Both the position numbers and the translations under genes were made by a program. The notes beneath the pieces were generated by a model that saw only the letters and a list, made by a program, of their open reading frames with translations, had not been told where the DNA came from and made no database searches. Positions 8,106 to 16,624 of a DNA stretch of 64,000 nucleotides are shown here, in pieces. Every line of letters begins with the position of its first letter. Positions within the stretch are counted from its first letter, which is position 1. Source of the stretch: an uncultured Clostridia bacterium (GTDB lineage: Bacteria; Bacillota; Clostridia; Christensenellales; Borkfalkiaceae); NCBI GenBank assembly GCA_949286835.1, contig CASEDP010000011.1, positions 15,750 through 79,749 of the forward strand, written 5' to 3'.

Positions 8106-9778
8106 ATTTCATTCCTTTCCCCGGCGTGCGCATCGGGCGTGACGAGAATGGTTTTCTGCTGCGTATAGGTCACAAATCCCGCGTTCGCTCCGGAGGGTTT
8201 TTTTACAAATTTTCTGCGCGTATAGTCGATTGCCGTCTTGTCGCTCTGCCTCGCCTCGGAGTAGTATGCGCACACCTCCGCGGCAAACTTAATCGCCCTG
8301 TCGGTCGGCTGTCTGCCGCCCGCAATTATGGCGACGTGACTGGAGTGGTACGCCTTTGCGTGCAGCCAAAAATCGTCGTCCGAAAGGCTTCTCACAAGTC
8401 TGTCGTTCTGCACGTTGTTGCGCCCGCAAAGTATCTCGAACCCGTCGCACTCGTACTGTCTGAACGGCAGCGGCGCGTCCTTTGCCTTTTTCCCCTTTTT
8501 ATTGCCCTCGTCGGGCAGCAGCGAGAGGGAGACGAGTTCCTGCTCGATGCCCGTTAAATCGGGCATATCTTCGGACGAATTGAGCGCAACCTCTATCGAA
8601 TTGAGGTAAAACAACTTTTCGGAAAGTTCGGCTTTCTGCTCGCCGAGGGCGGTCGCCGTGCGCTTGAGTTTTGCGTATTTTTTGTAATATTTCTGCGCGT
8701 TCTGCGCGGGCGTCAGACGTGTGTCGAGCTCAATTTTTACTGTCCTGCATTCGGGGTCGTAGTAGTTGACCGCCTCAAGCGTCCTGTCGCCCCGACGGAC
8801 GGCATAGATGTTGGAGGTGATCAGCTCGCCCTTGAGCTTTACGTCCTCCATAGAGGCGCATTCGGCAAGCTTGTTCTCAATCTGCCCCAGCCACTTTTCG
8901 GTCTTTTTGAGAGAGGAGGAGAGGGCAGAGGCAAGCTTTCTCTTCTTGTCGGCAAACAGCCTTTCGCCCACGCAGTGGTCGTAGTACGCCGCCTGCGCCC
9001 CGAGCAGGGTGGGGTAGCTGATTTTATCGCCGCCCGCGCACCTCGCCTTAAAGTCTGCGGGCTTGCCGCCCGCAAGGGTGACGCAGGGCGAAAGCTCGCC
9101 GCCCGTCACGTATTCATATACTTCGTCGGCGGTTATGTCCTCGCCGTACTCCGCAACCATATCAGCCGCGGTGGTGAGCGCAATGCCCGCAACCCTGTCG
9201 GCTATGAACTTCGCCGCGTCGCCGTGCCCGCCTTCAAAAAGCGCGTTCAGCGCGCGCCTGTCGAAGGGGTCTGCCTTGTCCTGCTTTTCGGGCAGGGCAT
9301 ATCTCGCCCCGCTCATCGTAATTCTCTTTGCGTTGTTCTCCAGCGAGGCGACCTTCATCGCCCCGACGATTATTCCGTCCTTTGTCAGCACGGCGTTGGA
9401 GTATTTGCCCATAATTTCAAGGTACAGCCGCATATCCGTCGTCTCGAACTCCGAAAAGCACTTCAGGTCAAAGGCGATGACCCTCTCGAAGCCTATCTGC
9501 GAGATTGCGGTAATCTGCGCATTCTGCAGGTGTTTGCGGAGCAGCATACAGAAGTTCGGCGCGACCTTGGGGTTGGGCACTTCGCGCTTTTCCGCGGCGC
9601 TTATCCTGCAATATTTTGCCGAAAGACAAATATCAAGTTTAACCGTGCCGTTTAAGGTGTATATTAAAAGGGAGAGCCAGTCTTTTTCCGGCTGGTTTAT
9701 CCTTGAAATCTTGCCTCCGACGAATTCGCGGGCAAGCTCTTTCGAGATATGTCTTAAGGTATAGGCGTCCTGCGGCAT
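8102..9778 (-). CDS. rqcH: Rqc2/RqcH-type NFACT protein
   Basis: Ribosome-associated quality-control factor that, in bacteria, recruits alanyl-tRNA to stalled 50S subunits to add C-terminal alanine tails. 558 residues from the ATG at 9778, chosen because AGGA lies 8 nt before it; the ATG at 9793 has no ribosome site. It has the NFACT-N start (MPQDAYTLRHISKEL), a central coiled-coil region (about residues 280-400) and a C-terminal NFACT-R domain with DDFWLHAKAYHSSHV. Formerly annotated as fibronectin-binding protein. Confidence 0.92.
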   Translation of the reverse strand: MPQDAYTLRHISKELAREFVGGKISRINQPEKDWLSLLIYTLNGTVKLDICLSAKYCRISAAEKREVPNPKVAPNFCMLLRKHLQNAQITAISQIGFERVIAFDLKCFSEFETTDMRLYLEIMGKYSNAVLTKDGIIVGAMKVASLENNAKRITMSGARYALPEKQDKADPFDRRALNALFEGGHGDAAKFIADRVAGIALTTAADMVAEYGEDITADEVYEYVTGGELSPCVTLAGGKPADFKARCAGGDKISYPTLLGAQAAYYDHCVGERLFADKKRKLASALSSSLKKTEKWLGQIENKLAECASMEDVKLKGELITSNIYAVRRGDRTLEAVNYYDPECRTVKIELDTRLTPAQNAQKYYKKYAKLKRTATALGEQKAELSEKLFYLNSIEVALNSSEDMPDLTGIEQELVSLSLLPDEGNKKGKKAKDAPLPFRQYECDGFEILCGRNNVQNDRLVRSLSDDDFWLHAKAYHSSHVAIIAGGRQPTDRAIKFAAEVCAYYSEARQSDKTAIDYTRRKFVKKPSGANAGFVTYTQQKTILVTPDAHAGERNEI

Positions 9779-9809
9779 AGTAACCGTCCTCATTTTTTTA
9801 GCTTAACTA

Positions 9810-9838
9810 ATTATACGGCAAAAAAATTGAAAAGTAAA
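9810..9838 (-). promoter_or_regulatory. Promoter of rqcH
   Basis: Minus strand TTTACT (9838-9833), 17-bp spacer, TATAAT (9815-9810), about 32 nt before the ATG at 9778. Confidence 0.7.
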
Positions 9839-9860
9839 TTGATAACGCCTTCAAAAACGC

Positions 9861-9889
9861 TTTTCAAAATAAAAGTATTGTGATAAAAT
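9861..9889 (+). promoter_or_regulatory. Likely promoter of tig
   Basis: TTTTCA (9861-9866), 17-bp spacer and TAAAAT (9884-9889) preceded by an extended-minus-10 TG at 9881-9882. Divergent from the rqcH promoter. Confidence 0.5.
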
Positions 9890-9935
9890 ACTATCCGTAA
9901 TAAAATAAATTGTATTATTCAATCAGGAGAAGACA

Positions 9936-11228
9936 ATGAACTACACACAGGCAGCAGCAGAAAAGAGCACTGTAAAACTTACCATCACCTTTACGGGTGA
10001 AGAGTGGAAAGCGGCAATCGACAAGGCATACGCAAGGACGAGGGGCAAGTATTCCGTGCCCGGCTTCAGAAAGGGCAAGGCTCCCAAGTCGGTAGTTGAA
10101 AATTATTACGGAAAGGGCGTATTCTTCGACGAGGCGTTCAACATTCTCTATTCCGAGCACTATCCCGCAATAATCGAAAAGGAAAAGGATAATTTCACGG
10201 TCGTCGGCGACCCCGAACTCGCAGTCGAGGATATGAGCGAGGACAAAATCGTTCTCACCGCCGTGGTACCCGTCAAGCCCGAAATAAAAATCGGCGCCTA
10301 TAAGGGTTTAGAAATCAAGAAGTTTGAATATAATGTATCCGACGAGGACGTGCAGAAGGAAGTCGGAAAGATTGCCGAAAGAGACGCAAAGACGGTTGAA
10401 GTTACCGACCGTCCCGCAAAGAGCGGCGACACCGTGAACATCGACTTCTCCGGCTCCGTAGACGGCGAAAAGTTCGCAGGCGGCACGGCGGAGGGCTATG
10501 ACCTCGAGCTCGGCAGCGGTTCCTTCATTCCCGGATTTGAAGATCAGGTTGCAGGTATGAGCATCGGCGAGGAAAAGGATATCGTCGTAAGGTTCCCCGC
10601 AGACTATCAGGCAGAAAACCTCAAGGATAAGGACGCAACCTTCCACATCAAGCTCCACTCAATCAAGGGCAAGGAGCTTCCCGAACTCACCGACGAGTAC
10701 GTAAAGAAGCACACCGGCAGCGAGACGCTGGCAGACTATACCGCAAAGGTAAAGGAGCGCCTTGAAAAGCAGGCAGAGGCAAGGGGCAGGGACCAGACCG
10801 AAAACAGCATACTCGAAGCTATCTCCAAGACCGTAGAGGCTGAAATTCCCCAGGCTATGATAGAGACCGAGATCGACGGCATAGTAAGAGATTTCTCCAA
10901 CAGGCTTATGTACCAGGGGCTCAAGCTCGAGGACTATATCAAGTATATGGGTCAGACTATGGAGCAGTTCCGCTCGCAGTTTGCCCAGCAGGCTAAGGCA
11001 AGGGTTATCTCCCAGCTCGTAATCGAAAAGATAATCAGGGACGAAAAAATAACCGCAACCGACGAAGAAGTTGACGAGAAGGTCGCTTCCCAGGCAAAGG
11101 AAATCGAAAAGGACGTCGAGGAATACAAGAAGACCATCGACCCCAGACAGCTCAGCTATATCAGAAACGATATAATAATCACCAAGCTCTTCGACTTCCT
11201 CACTGCCAACAACAACCTCGTTAAATAA
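9936..11228 (+). CDS. tig: Trigger factor, ribosome-bound chaperone
   Basis: 430-residue trigger factor with the usual order: N-terminal ribosome-binding domain (signature about GFRKGKAPKSVVE, residues 44-56), a central FKBP-type peptidyl-prolyl isomerase domain (about 155-240) and a C-terminal helical chaperone domain. The ribosome site AGGAGA precedes the ATG. It heads the tig-clpP-clpX-lon-engB cluster, which pairs nascent-chain folding with proteolysis. Confidence 0.97.
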   Translation: MNYTQAAAEKSTVKLTITFTGEEWKAAIDKAYARTRGKYSVPGFRKGKAPKSVVENYYGKGVFFDEAFNILYSEHYPAIIEKEKDNFTVVGDPELAVEDMSEDKIVLTAVVPVKPEIKIGAYKGLEIKKFEYNVSDEDVQKEVGKIAERDAKTVEVTDRPAKSGDTVNIDFSGSVDGEKFAGGTAEGYDLELGSGSFIPGFEDQVAGMSIGEEKDIVVRFPADYQAENLKDKDATFHIKLHSIKGKELPELTDEYVKKHTGSETLADYTAKVKERLEKQAEARGRDQTENSILEAISKTVEAEIPQAMIETEIDGIVRDFSNRLMYQGLKLEDYIKYMGQTMEQFRSQFAQQAKARVISQLVIEKIIRDEKITATDEEVDEKVASQAKEIEKDVEEYKKTIDPRQLSYIRNDIIITKLFDFLTANNNLVK

Positions 11229-11245
11229 TTAAAGAAAAATGCGTC

Positions 11246-11277
11246 GGGCGGCTGAAATACTTTCTTTCAGACCGCCC
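11246..11277 (+). terminator. Hairpin between tig and clpP
   Basis: Stem GGGCGGCTGAAA / TTTCAGACCGCCC with a short loop and only a weak T-rich tail (CTAATTT). Probably a partial terminator or mRNA processing/stability element. Confidence 0.5.
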
Positions 11278-11318
11278 TCTAATTTAAAAATTGCCGCTCT
11301 GCGGTAAAAGGAGTTGAA

Positions 11319-11915
11319 ATGTCAGTCGAAAAGGGAGCACTCATACCCTATATCGTCGAACAGACGTCGAGGGGCGAACGTTCTTACGATATCTACTCAA
11401 GACTTTTAGAGGACAGAATTATTTTCTTAAGCGGCGAAATCGACGACGCTGTGGCAAACACCGTCGTCGCGCAGCTCATCTATCTGGAGGCGAAGGACCC
11501 CTCCAAGGACATATCGCTTTACATCAACAGCCCCGGCGGCTCGGTTTCGGCAGGGCTTGCAATCTACGACACGATGAACTACATCAAGTGCGACGTATCG
11601 ACGATCTGCATAGGAATGGCGGCGAGTATGGGCGCGTTCCTGCTCTCCAGCGGCGCCAGGGGCAAGAGATACGCCCTCCCCAACAGCGAGATTATGATAC
11701 ACCAGCCTCTCGGCGGCGCTCAGGGTCAGGCAAGCGACATAAAGATTGCCGCGGAGCACATTTTAAAGACGCGCGAAAAGCTCAATAAAATTCTCGCGCA
11801 GAACAGCGGGAAGAGCGTCGAGCAGATTGCTCTCGACACGGACAGGGACAATTTCCTCTCCGCAAACGAGGCGCTGGAATACGGGCTCATAGATAAAGTA
11901 TTCGTAAAGAGATAA
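11319..11915 (+). CDS. clpP: ATP-dependent Clp protease proteolytic subunit ClpP
   Basis: 198-residue serine protease that forms the tetradecameric barrel used by ClpX. The catalytic triad is readable: Ser103 in [10 protein letters not shown], His128 in IMIHQPLGG and Asp177 (consensus position in TDRDNFLSA). Oligomerisation and substrate-handle regions look normal. An AAAGGAG ribosome site precedes the ATG. clpX follows 65 nt later on the same strand. Confidence 0.97.
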   Translation: MSVEKGALIPYIVEQTSRGERSYDIYSRLLEDRIIFLSGEIDDAVANTVVAQLIYLEAKDPSKDISLYINSPGGSVSAGLAIYDTMNYIKCDVSTICIGMAASMGAFLLSSGARGKRYALPNSEIMIHQPLGGAQGQASDIKIAAEHILKTREKLNKILAQNSGKSVEQIALDTDRDNFLSANEALEYGLIDKVFVKR

Positions 11916-11980
11916 TTGCCGCAAAAATCGGCAATAATAATTACTGCGGCCGCAAAACGCGGTCAGAGTAGGGAGTTTGA

Positions 11981-13213
11981 ATGAAAGATAATCATAGGTT
12001 TTGTTCGTTCTGCGGCAAGCCGGAGGACCTCGTAAAGAAGCTCATTGCAGGACAGAACGGTGCATACATCTGCGACGAGTGCGTCGAAATCTGCGGAGAT
12101 ATGATAAAGGATGCGGAGACTGCGGAAGATACCGCGCCTGTGCCCCTCAAAAAGCCCTCCGAGATAAAGGCAGAGCTCGACAGGTACATCGTCGGTCAGG
12201 ACGAGGCGAAGAAAGTTCTCTCTGTTGCGGTCTACAACCACTATAAGCGCATAAACCATCTCGCAAAGGAGGACGGCGACCTCGGCGACGTTGAGATTGA
12301 AAAGAGCAATATTCTGCTCCTCGGTCCCACGGGCTGCGGCAAGACGCTGCTCGCGCGGACGCTGGCGAAGATACTCAACGTGCCCTTCGCCACCACCGAC
12401 GCCACGACGCTTACGGAGGCGGGCTATGTCGGCGAGGATGTCGAAAATATCCTCTTGAAGCTCATACAGAACGCCGACTATAACGTAGAGCGCGCCCAGA
12501 GGGGCATAATCTACATCGATGAGATAGACAAAATCGCAAGAAAGGGCGAGAACGTATCCATCACGCGCGACGTTTCGGGCGAGGGCGTTCAGCAGGCTCT
12601 TTTGAAGATAATCGAAAGCACTGTCGCCAACGTACCCCCGCAGGGCGGCAGAAAGCATCCCCAGCAGGAATGTCTGAGAATTGACACGACCAACATTCTC
12701 TTCATCTGCGGCGGCGCGTTTGTCGGGCTCGATAAAATCGTGCAGGCAAGGAAGGACACTTCCTCCCTCGGCTTCGGCGGCGACGTAAAGACGGAGGACA
12801 ACGACGTTTATAAGTCGCTGGAGGACGTAAAGCCGCAGGATCTGACCAAATTCGGCTTAATTCCCGAATTTGTCGGCAGGGTTCCCATCGTCGTGGCGCT
12901 CCATCCTCTCGATGAAAACGCCCTCGTCAACATTCTCACCAAGCCCCAGAACGCAATAATCAAGCAGTACCAGAAGCTCATCGCAATGGACGGCGTAAAG
13001 CTCACGGTGGAGGACGAGGCGGTCAGGGAAATCGCCCGCACGGCTATAAAGCTCAAGACGGGCGCGAGGGGTCTCCGCACCATAATAGAGGGCTTTATGA
13101 CCTCGGTGATGTACAAAATTCCGTCGGAGGCGGACGTCGAAGAGGTCGTCGTCACGCGGGACTGCATAACCGACAGGGCGGAACCCATAATAATTTACAA
13201 AAAAAGCGCATAA
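11981..13213 (+). CDS. clpX: ATP-dependent unfoldase ClpX
   Basis: 410 residues, AAA+ partner of ClpP. The N-terminal zinc-binding domain has Cys8, Cys11, Cys31 and Cys34. Walker A is GPTGCGKT (115-122) and Walker B is [10 protein letters not shown] (near 178-187). The RKHP and sensor regions are intact. Length and order after clpP match Firmicutes. Confidence 0.97.
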   Translation: MKDNHRFCSFCGKPEDLVKKLIAGQNGAYICDECVEICGDMIKDAETAEDTAPVPLKKPSEIKAELDRYIVGQDEAKKVLSVAVYNHYKRINHLAKEDGDLGDVEIEKSNILLLGPTGCGKTLLARTLAKILNVPFATTDATTLTEAGYVGEDVENILLKLIQNADYNVERAQRGIIYIDEIDKIARKGENVSITRDVSGEGVQQALLKIIESTVANVPPQGGRKHPQQECLRIDTTNILFICGGAFVGLDKIVQARKDTSSLGFGGDVKTEDNDVYKSLEDVKPQDLTKFGLIPEFVGRVPIVVALHPLDENALVNILTKPQNAIIKQYQKLIAMDGVKLTVEDEAVREIARTAIKLKTGARGLRTIIEGFMTSVMYKIPSEADVEEVVVTRDCITDRAEPIIIYKKSA

Positions 13214-13229
13214 AAAACGCTGCGTGACG

Positions 13230-13252
13230 GGGGAAGCGGAAACGGCTTCCCC
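13230..13252 (+). terminator. Hairpin between clpX and lon
   Basis: GGGGAAGC / GCTTCCCC stem with a 7-nt loop, followed by TTTGT. A possible weak terminator. Confidence 0.5.
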
Positions 13253-13295
13253 TTTGTCGTAGCAGGGCAAAAACTCCGCGTTTAAAGGAGGCAAA

Positions 13296-15617
13296 ATGTC
13301 AGAAGAAAACAAATTCCTGCCCATCGTACCCTTAAAGGGCAGGGTGATATATCCGTACACGACCGTAACTATTGACGTCGGCAGGCTGATTTCGCTCAAC
13401 GCCGTCAAGGCGGCAATCGACAAGGGCAAGACCTTCGTCGCCGTCGCGCAGCGCGACGAAAATAAGGAAGATGTCGGCGAAGGCGACCTCTACAGATACG
13501 GCACGGTGTTCTCCATTCAGCGCATAGCCAACCTGCCTTCCAACCGCATAAGGATAACGGGCAAGGGGCTCTATGCCGTCAGGATAGCCGCCGTCTACAA
13601 TCAGGAAGGCTGTATGTTCGCCATAGCCGAACCCGCCCCCGCAGAGGTGGGCGAGCCGGAGCTGGAGGAGGCATACTTCCGCACTTCGCGCTATGCGATA
13701 TCCCAGATAATCACCTCGGCGCCCAACCGCACGGTAAGCGACGAACTCGCGTCCACGGTAAACAACACCGAAAACAAGGAGGAGTTCATTTATTGCGCGG
13801 CGGAGGCGATAAAACAGCCCGTAGAAAGAAAACAGTCGCTCCTCGAGGCGGTCAAGCTAGTCGAAAAGTTTTCCATACTCTACAACAAGATGCTCAGCGA
13901 GGAACTTGAAATTATCAAGTTAGAGCGCAAGATTAGCGCCACGGTAAAGCAGAACATAGAAAAGGGGCAGAAGGATTTTTACCTGAGGGAGCAGCTCAAG
14001 GCGATACACGGCGAGCTCGGCGACGACGAGAACGAAAAGATAGAGCTCGAAGAGAAGATAAAGGCAAAGGGTATGCCGAAAGAGGTAGAGGAAAAGGCGC
14101 TCAAGGAGCTGTCGAAGATGTCAAGAATGCAGACCTCCTCGCCCGACTATAACGTGCTCCGCGGCTATATAGAGTGGCTTTTGGACCTCGAGTGGACTAA
14201 AAAGACGGAGGACACCCAAAAGCTGTCCGACGCCGTAGCCATTCTCAACGAGGACCACTACGGGCTCGAAAAGGTCAAGGAGAGAATTACCGAATATCTC
14301 GCCGTGCTCAAGCTTACGGACGGAATGAACGCGCCCATACTCTGCCTTGTCGGTCCCCCGGGCGTCGGCAAGACGTCGATAGCTACCTCGGTTGCGAGGG
14401 CGCTCGGCAGGAACTTCGTCCGTATGAGCCTCGGCGGCGTCAGGGACGAGGCGGAAATAAGGGGGCACAGAAAGACTTATGTCGGCGCAATGCCGGGCAG
14501 AATAATCGCGGCAATAAAAAACGCGGGCTGCACTAACCCCGTGTTCCTCCTCGACGAGATAGACAAGCTGTCCTCGGACGCCGTTCACGGCGACCCGTCA
14601 AGCGCGCTTTTAGAGGTTCTGGACCCCGCGCAGAATTCGACTTTCAGGGACAGATATCTCGAAGTGCCTTACGACCTTTCAAAGGTGCTCTTCATAACGA
14701 CGGCGAACGACGCCTCCACGATACCCGCGCCCCTTCTCGACAGAATGGAGATAATAGAGCTTTCGGGCTATACGGGCGAAGAAAAGAGGGAGATTGCCAA
14801 GCGCTATCTCGTGCCCAAAAAGGTAAAGGCGAACGGGCTTTCAGGGGAGGAGATAACCTTCGAGGACGGCGCGATAGACGCCATATGCCAGGGCTACACG
14901 CGCGAAGCGGGCGTCAGAAATCTTGAAAGGAAGATCGACGCGGTATGCCGCAAGGTCGCCGTCGGCAAGGCGGACGGGAAAGAGGTAAAAGTCACCGTAA
15001 CCGCCGAAAACGTAGCCGACTATCTCGGCGCTCCCCGCTATGAAAAGGGGGACGAGCTGCCCGAAGGCAATATGGTCGGCGCGGCGACGGGGCTGGCGTG
15101 GACTGCGGTCGGCGGAACTACGCTGACGATAGAGGTCTCCACAATGCACGGCAAGGGCGAAATAGTGCTTACGGGCAAGCTCGGCGACGTGATGAAGGAG
15201 AGCGCGCGGGCGGCAATCAGCTATATACGTTCGCACGCGGGCGCATACGGACTGTCCGACGAGAGCTTTGAAAACACCGATATCCACGTGCACGTGCCCG
15301 AGGGCGCAACGCCAAAGGACGGACCGAGCGCGGGCATAACTATGGCAACGGCAATACTTTCGGCATTCACGCATAAGGAAGTCAGGCGCGACGTCGCAAT
15401 GACGGGCGAAATTACGCTGCGCGGCAGGGTGCTGCCCATAGGCGGACTAAAGGAAAAATCGCTCGCCGCGTACAGGATAGGCGTAAAGGACGTAATCATT
15501 CCAAAGGACAACGTAAAGGATCTGGAGGAAGTGCCCGAAGTCGTCAGGGACGGCGTAAATTTCATACCCGTCACGACCGTGGACGAGGTATTCAGAAACG
15601 CGATAGTCGGCATATAG
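13296..15617 (+). CDS. lon: ATP-dependent protease Lon (LonA type)
   Basis: 773-residue LonA: N-terminal substrate-binding LON domain, long helical linker, AAA+ module with GPPGVGKTS and a C-terminal S16 protease domain. The catalytic dyad is Ser678 in PKDGPSAG and Lys721 in GGLKEKSLAA. A strong AAAGGAGG site precedes the ATG. engB follows 21 nt later, as in other Firmicutes. Confidence 0.97.
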   Translation: MSEENKFLPIVPLKGRVIYPYTTVTIDVGRLISLNAVKAAIDKGKTFVAVAQRDENKEDVGEGDLYRYGTVFSIQRIANLPSNRIRITGKGLYAVRIAAVYNQEGCMFAIAEPAPAEVGEPELEEAYFRTSRYAISQIITSAPNRTVSDELASTVNNTENKEEFIYCAAEAIKQPVERKQSLLEAVKLVEKFSILYNKMLSEELEIIKLERKISATVKQNIEKGQKDFYLREQLKAIHGELGDDENEKIELEEKIKAKGMPKEVEEKALKELSKMSRMQTSSPDYNVLRGYIEWLLDLEWTKKTEDTQKLSDAVAILNEDHYGLEKVKERITEYLAVLKLTDGMNAPILCLVGPPGVGKTSIATSVARALGRNFVRMSLGGVRDEAEIRGHRKTYVGAMPGRIIAAIKNAGCTNPVFLLDEIDKLSSDAVHGDPSSALLEVLDPAQNSTFRDRYLEVPYDLSKVLFITTANDASTIPAPLLDRMEIIELSGYTGEEKREIAKRYLVPKKVKANGLSGEEITFEDGAIDAICQGYTREAGVRNLERKIDAVCRKVAVGKADGKEVKVTVTAENVADYLGAPRYEKGDELPEGNMVGAATGLAWTAVGGTTLTIEVSTMHGKGEIVLTGKLGDVMKESARAAISYIRSHAGAYGLSDESFENTDIHVHVPEGATPKDGPSAGITMATAILSAFTHKEVRRDVAMTGEITLRGRVLPIGGLKEKSLAAYRIGVKDVIIPKDNVKDLEEVPEVVRDGVNFIPVTTVDEVFRNAIVGI

Positions 15618-15638
15618 TACGGGGGCAATTTTATAATT

Positions 15639-16238
15639 ATGTTAAAAATTACCAACGCAAAATTCATCACCAGCGCGGCGTCGAAGTCGCAGTTCATAAC
15701 GTCGGAAAAGCCGATAATCGCCGTCAGCGGCAAATCCAACGTCGGCAAGAGTTCGTTCATAAACGCTTTGGCGGGGCAGAAGAAGCTTGCCAGGGTCTCG
15801 CAGGAGCCGGGCAGGACGCGGCTCATAAACTACTTCGACTTCGGGCAATTCATTCTCGCCGACCTTCCGGGCTACGGCTACGCAAGGGTGAGCAAGGCGG
15901 AAAAGGCAAAGTGGGCGCAGCTCCTCGACGATTTTTTCAAAGTAGGCGGCGCAAAGCACGTCATAGCGCTCTGCGATATCCGTCACGAGCCGACGGAGGA
16001 CGACAGGCTTATGGTCGACTTTATGTATTCTACGCTTATGCCATTCAACATAGTGGCGACCAAGGCGGACAAGCTCTCCCGCGCGCAGCAGTACAGGGCG
16101 CTCTCCGTCATAGCCGCGGCGTATAAGTGCGGGCGCGGCGACATTATTGCCACCTCCGCGCAGACGGGTCAGGGGCTCGACAGAGTGCGGGAGGAGATTG
16201 AAAAGGTAATCTCCGTCAACTCTTGCGACGCTCCGTGA
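15639..16238 (+). CDS. engB: Ribosome biogenesis GTP-binding protein EngB/YsxC
   Basis: 199-residue TrmE-Era-EngA-EngB-family GTPase needed for late 50S subunit assembly. Motifs: G1 GKSNVGKSS, G2 around RTRLINYF, G3 DLPGYG, G4 TKAD and G5 ATSAQTG. It directly follows lon and has a GGGGGC ribosome site. Downstream is a long gap before the surface-protein locus. Confidence 0.95.
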   Translation: MLKITNAKFITSAASKSQFITSEKPIIAVSGKSNVGKSSFINALAGQKKLARVSQEPGRTRLINYFDFGQFILADLPGYGYARVSKAEKAKWAQLLDDFFKVGGAKHVIALCDIRHEPTEDDRLMVDFMYSTLMPFNIVATKADKLSRAQQYRALSVIAAAYKCGRGDIIATSAQTGQGLDRVREEIEKVISVNSCDAP

Positions 16239-16591
16239 TTATATAGGTGCGGGCGGGCACTTACAGCCTGCCGACCGCGGCTTGCCAAGATTTTTCGGTT
16301 ATGGCAATGCTGCGCAAATCATAGTTTTTTTTAACCGAATACATATTTGGCTTAAGTCGTTCATCGGCTTTAACTCAGGGCGCCGACAACACGCGTGTTG
16401 TCGGCGCCCTTTTTCTGCCCTTTTTCACCTCTTAACTCAATCCCAAAAGCTAAACTCAAACCAACTCTAAAACCAACCCAAAAACCAACCCCGAAACCAA
16501 CCCGTGAACCAACCCCGAAACCAACCCGTGAACCAACCCCGAAACCAACCCCGAAACCAACCCGTGAACCAACCCCGAAACCAACCTGTGA
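16239..16591. other. Intergenic gap between engB and the surface-protein reading frame
   Basis: About 350 bp without a convincing gene. It holds a GC-rich patch just after engB (16248-16283), an AT-rich stretch, a perfect terminator palindrome (16377-16414) and most of a 12-bp tandem repeat array (about 16458-16624). Neither a promoter nor a signal-peptide-coding start for the downstream frame is visible. Confidence 0.6.
16377..16414 (+). terminator. Strong terminator palindrome, copy 1
   Basis: Perfect 17-bp inverted repeat, arms 16377-16393 and 16394-16410, containing GGCGCCGACAACAC and its complement, followed by a T run to 16414. Nearly the same palindrome recurs at 20367-20406, on the other side of the surface-protein gene. 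Confidence 0.8.
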
Positions 16592-16624
16592 ACCAACCCC
16601 GAAACAGACCCAAAAACCAACCCC
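16458..16624 (+). repeat. 12-bp tandem repeat array
   Basis: About 13 degenerate copies of a 12-bp unit alternating AACCAACCCCGA and AACCAACCCGTG. The unit length preserves reading frame: one frame reads PTPK/PTRE repeats and another NQPR/NQPV repeats. Unlike CRISPR there are no spacers. It lies at the point where the downstream surface-protein frame loses its 5' end (in-frame TGA at 16589-16591). Confidence 0.85.

Noticed and set aside
16458..16624. Possible CRISPR array
   Set aside because: The 12-bp repeats are contiguous without spacers and no cas gene is present.
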